Made by a program: the position numbers and the translations under genes | NCBI RefSeq assembly: GCF_014698475.1 | Contig: NZ_JACJTB010000013.1 | Coordinates: forward strand, 62,001-126,000 | Direction: 5' to 3' | Source: Nostoc spongiaeforme FACHB-130 | Lineage (GTDB): Bacteria; Cyanobacteriota; Cyanobacteriia; Cyanobacteriales; Nostocaceae | DNA length: 64,000 bases | The notes under the pieces: model-generated | Databases searched by the model: none | Told to the model about the DNA's origin: nothing | What the model saw: the letters and a program-made list of their open reading frames with translations, nothing else | Part shown: positions 8,224 to 16,133 of the stretch, in pieces | How positions within the stretch are numbered: the first letter of the stretch is position 1 | Layout of the letters: every line of letters starts with the position of its first letter

Positions 8224-9398
8224 GGCAGTGTTTCCTGATGACTCTTAATAATGTTTAACTACTTAGAAAATAAGTCGAATGAATATTTATTTACTTGTTA
8301 ATACTTACTTTCGCTGTTTATTCCCAAAACAACTAGGGTAGTGTTACTTAGATATATTTAAGAATCAGTGAATGATATTTGATTTTTAAGTATGATCAGA
8401 GGCTGAAAATTTTAATTTTTATTGTTCATTTTTTCTCAAATCTTTAAATTCATTTTTGACGAATAATGATTTAATAGCAAGGTAAAAATTATTATACTTT
8501 TGTCTGTCTCAGCATATTTATCAGCCTTCAATATTGAGTAAATAGTAAATTTATCTACAAGCTCGTATCTTTTTATGTCCGTATAATTACTATTTGGGAA
8601 ATAAAAGTATTATTGTCTTATTGATTTAGACAGTAAATACTAGGAAAAATATCGAAAATTCATCATAATTGAGTTGATAAATATCGTAATTTCTACATTG
8701 ACAGTTAAAAATTTTGTTCTATTGATTAGCTAATAATGATTTTCTTGTAAATTAATTGCCATTTAGTATCATGGTAGTTATATTTGTTTTAAGTAAGTCA
8801 CTGCATCTACCTAACTGTATTCTGAAAGCATTTACCTAAAAACCAATAACAGTCTTAAGCATCGTATTTTTCTGGAAAAGAAGCAGACATATAACCAAAT
8901 ATCTTCTGAGAGTAATTTTAATTATTGAATGTACTCTCAATGATAAATGAATAAACTTGTAGAATTAATACCGCAGGATTAAAATCGCGGCTGTACCAGC
9001 TAAATTTATCTGCGCGAGTTACAGCAGACTTGACTTGGATAGTTTGAAATCTTTAGTCTGACAGACTATAGCAATTCTAAATGCTATACCAACATCTTTC
9101 TCCCTTTTCTACCTTGTCTCCGTTATTCACTTATCAAACAGGATTGCTATATTTGCGATTCAATATTTACCTCAACGGCAATTTACAAACGTATCATCAA
9201 AACCGAAGAATATAAATTTTATGTATTGATTATCAAAAACATCTGGATGGAAAAAATACTGGACAGAAGAGCATAGTATTCAAACTACATATTTAGTTTT
9301 AATAAGAGTGTTTTAAATAATCATGATTAGTGATTTTCAATCATAAATCCTCCTCATTTTGATGCTTTTGAAGAAAAAATACATTTTTTAATTTAGCT
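8224..9398. other. AT-rich intergenic region, divergent promoters
   Basis: A 1.2-kb gap between divergent genes (7282, minus; 9399, plus). It is very AT-rich and has no ORF with convincing coding features. Apart from an 85-bp inverted-repeat element at 9067-9151 I see nothing assignable. It should hold the promoters of the glycosyltransferase gene and of the four-gene surface-protein cluster. Confidence 0.6.
9067..9151. repeat. MITE-D-like element (TATAGCAAT...ATTGCTATA)
   Basis: 85-bp element with imperfect inverted ends TATAGCAATTCT and AGGATTGCTATA, separated by a T/C-rich core. It looks like a relative of MITE-A in size and in the TATAGCA end, but the core differs. No other copy was seen in this window. 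Confidence 0.5.
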
Positions 9399-10319
9399 AT
9401 GAAGTTCATAAAAGACTCGAAGCAGAATCATCTTTTTCTGCTTCTGCTTCTACCTGGATTTTTTTCACTGGGAATTACAGCCGTAATTGCTGAAGAAACT
9501 ACGAATACAGCCGTGTTGGGAGGCGACAATATTCAGCCTATTACTTCTAATACCGTGTTTTTTACTAGAGGTGCAACTGCTTTAGAAATTATCAAAACTG
9601 CTGATCGCATCGCCGTCGAACCAGGTGATACCGTCGTTTATCGGCTGGTTATCCGCAACACTGGTAACTCTCCCACCAGCAATATCACCCTGACTGATAC
9701 CCTCCCCCTCGGCTTGAATTTCGAGACGCGATCGCTGCAAGTATCTTTAACCAGCAATAACACCACCACACCCGTAACTGTATCCAGTAGCCGAGATAAC
9801 CGCACAGTAACTATCAACTACGCTGGTACTATCCCTGCACAGGGAACGATGAATGTTGTTTATGCAGTTACAGTCACACCTGATGCGGTTCGCGGAACCG
9901 GGAAAAATCTCGCAGTCGCCGCAGCAGGTAGCATCCGTAGTAACACAGCCAGTCACTTACTCAAGATTCGTCCTGGTATTATCTCCGATTGTGCAACTTT
10001 AATTGGACGAGTCTTTATTGATAAAAACTTTGACGGCGAACAACAACCAGGAGAACCAGGGATACCCAACGCCGTAATTTATATGGATGACGGGAACCGC
10101 ATCCTTACTGATGCTAATGGGATGTTTTCTCTAGCCAATGTGATTGCTGGTAATCGGACTGGAACTTTAGATTTAACCAGCCTACCCGGATATAGTCTTG
10201 CGCCTAACCTCTACAACATCGAGAAAAATAGCCAATCGCGCCTCGTCCGACTCGCACCCAGAAGTATGGGACGGATGAATTTTGCAGTCACACCAGCATC
10301 AGGGGAGGCGCGTAAGTAA
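9399..10319 (+). CDS. Exported DUF11 / SdrB-like protein
   Basis: Exported protein of 306 residues with a signal peptide (basic start, hydrophobic 11-30, likely cut after A31 in VIA|EE). Residues about 60-180 form a DUF11-type repeat: IVRN-like RLVIRNTGNSPTSNITL, then DTLPLGLNF, found in bacterial surface proteins. Residues about 200-250 resemble an SdrD B / CNA-B-like fold (GRVFIDKNFDGEQQPGEPG, then TDANGMFSL), a module with Ca-binding Asp loops. There is no transmembrane anchor or sortase motif. It is the first gene of a four-gene cluster and the next gene starts 2 bases after its stop. It is probably a periplasmic or surface subunit; the actual role is unknown. Confidence 0.8.
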   Translation: MKFIKDSKQNHLFLLLLLPGFFSLGITAVIAEETTNTAVLGGDNIQPITSNTVFFTRGATALEIIKTADRIAVEPGDTVVYRLVIRNTGNSPTSNITLTDTLPLGLNFETRSLQVSLTSNNTTTPVTVSSSRDNRTVTINYAGTIPAQGTMNVVYAVTVTPDAVRGTGKNLAVAAAGSIRSNTASHLLKIRPGIISDCATLIGRVFIDKNFDGEQQPGEPGIPNAVIYMDDGNRILTDANGMFSLANVIAGNRTGTLDLTSLPGYSLAPNLYNIEKNSQSRLVRLAPRSMGRMNFAVTPASGEARK

Positions 10320-10320
10320 G

Positions 10321-13300
10321 ATGACGCAAACTAGTGCTAGAAGAACTGTATTAACCGTTTGTAGTGCCTTTCCGATTCTGCCAGTTGCGGCTGCTACTGC
10401 ACAAACACCACCGCAAACGCAACAAAAAGTTGAATCTCCCAATGTTCCAGAGTTAATTGCACCTGTAGAAGATGATATCGAAGCTGTTTTCTCGCCACCA
10501 AGACCAAGCCAACCTGACAAATTAGTAGCTTTAGATCAGACAGACTTGGTTACTGAAGCCACACAAGCCAAGGAACAAGCCGAAAATTCAGAAATTCGGA
10601 TTATCACACCAGTTGCAGGTGTCACGACTAGCAAAACGACTAACTTGGGAGTTCAATATCATCCTGATAACCAAATCACGGTGACATTGAATGGTAAACC
10701 CATAGATACGTCTATCTCCCAATACTTGCATAAAGACGAAGCGCAAAAGTTAAACACCTTAATTTGGTATAACGTGCCGTTAAATAAAGGTGTAAATACT
10801 ATTATTGCTCAAGGTGCTGATGGTAAATCAACCAGTGTGAAAGTCACTGTTGAAGAGGTGCAGAGAAAAATTGCGATCGCACCTACCCAAGAACCGAGAA
10901 TCCCCGCCGATGGTCGTTCTCTGATCACATTAGAAGGTAAAATTACCAACGAAAAAGGCGAAATCATCACTGAAGATATTCCTGTCACCTTAACAGCTAG
11001 TGCAGGTCAATTTGTCGGTGCAGATCAAGATAAAGATGCAGCAGGGTTTCAGGTACTGGCGCGGAAAGGTGAGTTTACAGCCACACTCCAAGCAGGTTTA
11101 ATCGCTCAAAACGTCAAAATTCGTGCGGCTATAGATCAAGATGCAGAGATTGAAGCTTATACCAATGTAGAATTTATTACCAATCTGCGTCCTTCCCTAG
11201 CCACAGGTAGTATCAATGTGAGGATTGGTGCAGGCGGTACGGATTACCGAGGTAGTTTCCGCGACTATCTTAACCCCGATAAAATCGGTCGCACAAGTGT
11301 AGATGTAGATGCAGCAGTCTTCGCCACTGGTAAAGTTGGAGATTGGTTATTTACAGGTGCATTCAATAGCAAACGTCCCCTAAATCAAGACTGCAACGGA
11401 GATAACCGCCTGTTTGGTGGTATTCAATCTTGTGAAAAAGACTATCCCGTATATGGCGATAGTTCTAGCTTTACTAACACTGCGCCTTCTACAGATAGTG
11501 TCTATGCTCGCATTGAACGCACACCAGATATCCGAGGTGCAGAATCAGACTATTTTATGTGGGGTGACTACAGTACCGAAGAGTTTGCTAGATCATCCCA
11601 GTTATATACAGCTACCACCAGACAACTCCACGGCTTCAAAGGTAATTACAACTTTGGCAACCTGCAACTAACAGCCTTATACGCCAATAATATTCAAGGC
11701 TTCCAACGCGATACAATTACCCCCAACGGAACCAGTGGTTACTACTTCCTCTCTCGCCGCTTAGTTATTCCTGGTAGTGAAAACGTCTTTATCGAAGCTG
11801 AAGAAATCAACCGTCCTGGTACGGTGTTGGAACGTAAAGCTTTATCCCGTGGTTCTGACTATGAAATAGATTACGATCGCGGTACATTATTATTCCGTCG
11901 TCCCATTGTCGCCACAGAATTAAACCCCTTTGGTAAAACTTTGGTACGCCGCATCGTTGTTACCTATCAAAACGACGCGGGAGAAGACAGCAAACTTTAC
12001 GCCGGACGACTGCAATATAACCTGAGAAATTCCGAAAATAGTCAAAACGGAAATCCATTTATCGGTGCAAGTTACCTCAAAGAAGACCAAGGACAGCAAG
12101 ATTTTGAACTATACGGATTTGATTTCTTTGCACCTTTAGGTAATTCTGGGCAAATTATCGGGGAATATGCACACTCTCGCCACAATACCCTCGCCTTTGG
12201 TAACGTCAGTGGTTCTGCGTACCGTTTAGAAGCCAGTGCGAATCTCGGTAAAAACTTCCAAGGACAGGCTTACTATCGTTCTGTCACCGAAAACTTTGCC
12301 AATAACGCCACTTGGAGTTTCACACCAGGACAAACTCGCTACGGTGCAGCCTTAACAGGGAAACTGGGACAAACCACCAGCTTTAATCTAGGGTACGATC
12401 GCGAAGACAATTTTGGTATCGCCCCAGCCGAACGCACCCAGTTAATTGACTTATTCAACCCCCAACCTCAAGCCGCACCAGGAAGCAAAATTAATAATTC
12501 CCTCACCACTATTCGCGCAGGTATTCAACAAAAAATCGGTCAATCAGATTTAAGTCTGGAATACGTCAACCGTTCCCGCGAAGACCGCATTACTAACCAA
12601 TTCAACGGAAACGCCAGCCAGTTAGTCTCTCGTCTTGACGTTCCCTTATCCGAATCACTGACATTCCACGCGCAAAACGAACTTAACTTAGGTAAAAGCG
12701 ACCCACTCTATCCCAACCGCACAACATTCGGTTTAGATTGGGCATTGTATCCTGGCGTAAGTATGCGACTAGCACACCAATTTTATGAAGGTGGGTTATT
12801 ACAAGGCAACAGCATCACCAGTCTAGATACAATTGTCGAACATAAATTTTCTCCAGATACCACCGTCAGAGGTCGTTACTCAATTTTAGGCGGTGCTGAT
12901 GGGATGACCGACCAAGGTTCCGTATCTCTAAATCATGGTATCCGCCTCGCACCAGGATTAAAATTAAGCCTCGGTTACGAACACATCTTCAAAGATATTT
13001 TTGGAGATTCCGCCACAGGTATCAGATTTGCTCAACCTTACGCAGTCGGACAAAGTGCTTCCTCATTAGGTTTGTTTGCAGGTGATGTTTACAGCATCGG
13101 CTTAGATTACACCGATAACCCCAACTTCCAAGCCAACGCCAGATTAGAACATCGTAGCGGCAGCGAAGGCAATCATACAGTAATTTCCGCCGCCGCATCC
13201 GGTAAACTTTCCCCAGCTTTAACTGCGGCGGTACGCTATCAACAAGCGGGTGGCGCAAACCAACTGTTGCAAGGACTAGGAGACACCGCAAATCTGCGCG

Positions 13301-13881
13301 TCGGTTTAGCTTACCGTGACCCCAACGACGATAAATTCAACGCTTTATTAGGATACGAATACCGCCAAAACCCCGCCACCACACCCGATACCTTATTAGC
13401 TGGTAGCGGTAACGGTTCCATAGATCATATTTTTTCCGCCGAAGCGATTTATGCACCCAACTGGCAATGGGAATTGTATGGTAAATACGCCTTCCGCAGC
13501 AGTTCTACTTCCCTATCCGAAGATTTTACCAACCACAGCAGCGTTCACCTAGCGCAGTTACGCACAACTTACCAACTAGGCTACCGCACAGACTTAGCCG
13601 TAGAAGGACGTTGGCTAGGTCAACCAGAACAAGGCTTCAACGAATTTGGCTTGGCTGTAGAAGGTGGGTATCATTTAACACCGGATTTACGAATTGGTGT
13701 AGGTTACGCCTTTGGGAGTGCAGATGACCGAGATTTTAGCGGTTATCGCTCCGCCGGCGGCCCCTATTTAAACATCAGCTTTAAACTCAATGAACTTTTC
13801 GGTGGTTTCGGTAGGCAAAAAGTAGTACCACCACAACAGCAAGAGTCAGTAGTTCAACCAGTAGCCTTAGAGTCGAAGTGA
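10321..13881 (+). CDS. Very large outer-membrane beta-barrel protein with Ig/Big domains
   Basis: About 1186 residues. I chose ATG 10321, just after the preceding stop and after a GGGGAGG site at 10302-10308; an in-frame ATG at 10282 would lie inside the previous gene. Residues 1-30 are a signal peptide (cut near ATA|QT). Residues about 85-190 look like an Ig-like cell-surface domain, and 190-290 like an invasin/Big-type domain (PADGRSLITLEGKITNEKGE). From about 290 to the C-terminus, alternating polar/aromatic strands (e.g. GNYNFGNLQLTALYANN, LSLGYEHIF) indicate a long outer-membrane beta-barrel. A C-N-D-x-R..C pair and the MWGDYSTEEF segment sit near the barrel start. Likely outer-membrane anchor or conduit for the neighbouring exported proteins. 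Confidence 0.75.
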   Translation: MTQTSARRTVLTVCSAFPILPVAAATAQTPPQTQQKVESPNVPELIAPVEDDIEAVFSPPRPSQPDKLVALDQTDLVTEATQAKEQAENSEIRIITPVAGVTTSKTTNLGVQYHPDNQITVTLNGKPIDTSISQYLHKDEAQKLNTLIWYNVPLNKGVNTIIAQGADGKSTSVKVTVEEVQRKIAIAPTQEPRIPADGRSLITLEGKITNEKGEIITEDIPVTLTASAGQFVGADQDKDAAGFQVLARKGEFTATLQAGLIAQNVKIRAAIDQDAEIEAYTNVEFITNLRPSLATGSINVRIGAGGTDYRGSFRDYLNPDKIGRTSVDVDAAVFATGKVGDWLFTGAFNSKRPLNQDCNGDNRLFGGIQSCEKDYPVYGDSSSFTNTAPSTDSVYARIERTPDIRGAESDYFMWGDYSTEEFARSSQLYTATTRQLHGFKGNYNFGNLQLTALYANNIQGFQRDTITPNGTSGYYFLSRRLVIPGSENVFIEAEEINRPGTVLERKALSRGSDYEIDYDRGTLLFRRPIVATELNPFGKTLVRRIVVTYQNDAGEDSKLYAGRLQYNLRNSENSQNGNPFIGASYLKEDQGQQDFELYGFDFFAPLGNSGQIIGEYAHSRHNTLAFGNVSGSAYRLEASANLGKNFQGQAYYRSVTENFANNATWSFTPGQTRYGAALTGKLGQTTSFNLGYDREDNFGIAPAERTQLIDLFNPQPQAAPGSKINNSLTTIRAGIQQKIGQSDLSLEYVNRSREDRITNQFNGNASQLVSRLDVPLSESLTFHAQNELNLGKSDPLYPNRTTFGLDWALYPGVSMRLAHQFYEGGLLQGNSITSLDTIVEHKFSPDTTVRGRYSILGGADGMTDQGSVSLNHGIRLAPGLKLSLGYEHIFKDIFGDSATGIRFAQPYAVGQSASSLGLFAGDVYSIGLDYTDNPNFQANARLEHRSGSEGNHTVISAAASGKLSPALTAAVRYQQAGGANQLLQGLGDTANLRVGLAYRDPNDDKFNALLGYEYRQNPATTPDTLLAGSGNGSIDHIFSAEAIYAPNWQWELYGKYAFRSSSTSLSEDFTNHSSVHLAQLRTTYQLGYRTDLAVEGRWLGQPEQGFNEFGLAVEGGYHLTPDLRIGVGYAFGSADDRDFSGYRSAGGPYLNISFKLNELFGGFGRQKVVPPQQQESVVQPVALESK

Positions 13882-13889
13882 GGAGAGCA

Positions 13890-16055
13890 ATGATAGCAAA
13901 AAACCCCCCTAATTCCCTAAAACCCACAAAAAAACTCTCTCTTCTTCCTCTTCCTTGGCGTACTTGGCGTACTTGGCGGTTCGTTCCCTCTTTACTTATA
14001 ATTCTCCCCCAAATTGCGATCGCTCAATCATCCCCCACAGCCTTCAGAGTTATAGTCAACAGTAACCAAGACGGACAAATACAACCAGACGAAAAACTCA
14101 CCTTACGCGAAGCCATTGCCATAGTAAACGGTAATCTCTCCGTAGAAAAACTGAGTAACCAAGAAAAAGCGCAGATACAACCCAGCAATGATAACGCGCG
14201 AATTGAATTTAACTTACCGCCAAATCAAACCACCATCCAACTACAGCAAGAACTACCACCCCTAGCCACACCAAAATTAATCATAGACGGTACTAGCCAA
14301 CCAAGTTACGATGCTTCCCGTTCAGCAACGGCGGAAATTGCCATTCCTCAACCAATAATAGCTATCACCCCCGCCGCCAACCAAGAGATATTACGTGGTT
14401 TTACAGTCGTCGCCGATAATATCCAAATTCGTGGTTTAAGTATCTACGGTTTCCGTTCCCTGAACCAAGGCGCAACCTTAACCACACCACCAGCTGATAT
14501 TTTTATTTCCCATCGCTTACCGCCTCCCAATACCCAACAGCAACAACCACCAAACAGTAACTTTCCCTTTGGAGACAAAGACATTCCCCCCAAAGGCGTG
14601 GTCATAGAAAACAACTGGTTAGGTATTACCCCAGATGAAAAAATGCCAGAGAACACCTCAGCCTTTGGTGTCTACGTTTTCAACAGCACCGGGACAACAA
14701 TCCGCCGTAACCGTATTTCTTACCATGAAGGCAGTGCAATTATTACCTCAGTCCGTGCCGAAAATACCTTAATGACAGAAAACATCATTGTTGGTAACGG
14801 GATAGCTGGAATGCCTGATGCTGTGAGATTAGAAGGCGTAATTACCAATTCCCAACTGCAAGGAAATTTGATTTGCGGTAATGATGGGGCTGGTGTTTAT
14901 TTATTCAAGCCCACAGGTAACGTCAAAATTCACGATAACCGCATCACCTTTAACGGTAGACGTTTGCGCCGCGCCGCAGTTTACTTAATGGGGAACGAAA
15001 ATCAAGTCAGCGATAACGAAATTCGCCACCAAACCGGGCCGGGAGTAGCGGTGACAGCATTTGGTACTCATGGTAGTGGTTTTGGGAGTGCGATCGCAAA
15101 CATTATCCAAAATAATCAATTTAGCGACTTAGAAGGTTTAAGTATTGACCTCAACACCCAGCAACAACTAAACATCAGTGACTTTCAACGGGGAGACGGC
15201 CCCAACCCCAAACGCAACAGTCCTAACCGCAGACTTGAAACAGCAAATGGCGCGATAAATGCACCAGAGTTTGCCAGTTCCCAGTTATTGCTAGTGAACG
15301 GTCAAGCCTTAATTAGTGGTCAAGCCGACCCTAATACTCAAGTGCAAATATACCGCGTCCAGGGAGAAGACAAATACGGCCCCTTGAGTGAACCACTCAC
15401 AACCTTGACTACTGATGAAAAAGGTAACTTTAGCGGTAGTTTAGCAGGTTTGCGGGCTGGGGAGAGAATAAGTGCGATCGCTACCCATCCAAAATACGGT
15501 ACTTCCGAACCAGCCTACAACGCCATCATCACAGACCCCTCTGCAAAGAATGACTCACTCTCTCCTGCGCCAACTTCCCCACCTCCCAAATGTGTCAGCG
15601 CACCACCACAGCCTGAACCAACCCCACAACCAGAACCAAAACCAGAACCCATCCGACTGAAAGTCCCCCGCATCATTCACTTTGCCTTAGATAAAGACTT
15701 AATCAGCCAACAAAGCAGCACAGTCCTCAACCAAATTGCCCAAGTCTTACAACAATATCCCTTCATTGTCATTGAAATTGAAGGTCATACAGATATTCGC
15801 GCCAGTGATGCCTACAACTTAGACCTAGGCAAACGCCGCGCCATGTCCGCTAGAAATTACCTACTAAAACAAGGCATTGCCGCCGAAAGAATGACCATTC
15901 GCTCAAGAGGCGAAAAACAACGCAGAACCTCCGGTAACACCGTCATCGATACAGCCAGGGATAGACGAGTAGAAATAATTTTCAAAGATACCAGAGGGCT
16001 AGAAATCATCCTTGAAGAACAAGAGAAAGACTTACAAATAGAACCAACTTCTTAA
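13890..16055 (+). CDS. Beta-helix protein with C-terminal OmpA domain
   Basis: About 721 residues from ATG 13890 (AGGAG at 13881-13885; a GTG at 13878 is possible). The signal peptide is unusually long, cut after AIA45; part of it (LPLPWRTWRTWRFVP) is encoded by a tandem TACTTGGCG repeat. Residues about 60-400 resemble the right-handed parallel beta-helix (NosD/PbH1) fold with repeated N-x-I and IxxNxI rungs (VIENNWLG, IRRNRISYHEGSAI). A Pro/Glu-rich linker (about 565-590) leads to an OmpA peptidoglycan-binding domain (593-700: IEIEGHTDIRASDAYNLDLG, RDRRVEI). It probably tethers the surface assembly to peptidoglycan. Third gene of the cluster, 8 bases after the barrel gene. Confidence 0.8.
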   Translation: MIAKNPPNSLKPTKKLSLLPLPWRTWRTWRFVPSLLIILPQIAIAQSSPTAFRVIVNSNQDGQIQPDEKLTLREAIAIVNGNLSVEKLSNQEKAQIQPSNDNARIEFNLPPNQTTIQLQQELPPLATPKLIIDGTSQPSYDASRSATAEIAIPQPIIAITPAANQEILRGFTVVADNIQIRGLSIYGFRSLNQGATLTTPPADIFISHRLPPPNTQQQQPPNSNFPFGDKDIPPKGVVIENNWLGITPDEKMPENTSAFGVYVFNSTGTTIRRNRISYHEGSAIITSVRAENTLMTENIIVGNGIAGMPDAVRLEGVITNSQLQGNLICGNDGAGVYLFKPTGNVKIHDNRITFNGRRLRRAAVYLMGNENQVSDNEIRHQTGPGVAVTAFGTHGSGFGSAIANIIQNNQFSDLEGLSIDLNTQQQLNISDFQRGDGPNPKRNSPNRRLETANGAINAPEFASSQLLLVNGQALISGQADPNTQVQIYRVQGEDKYGPLSEPLTTLTTDEKGNFSGSLAGLRAGERISAIATHPKYGTSEPAYNAIITDPSAKNDSLSPAPTSPPPKCVSAPPQPEPTPQPEPKPEPIRLKVPRIIHFALDKDLISQQSSTVLNQIAQVLQQYPFIVIEIEGHTDIRASDAYNLDLGKRRAMSARNYLLKQGIAAERMTIRSRGEKQRRTSGNTVIDTARDRRVEIIFKDTRGLEIILEEQEKDLQIEPTS

Positions 16056-16133
16056 CTAATTCAAAACTTACGCAAAAACCCTCTTAAACTCTTATACCTT
16101 TGTGTCCTTTGCGCCCTTTGCGGTTTATTCAAA

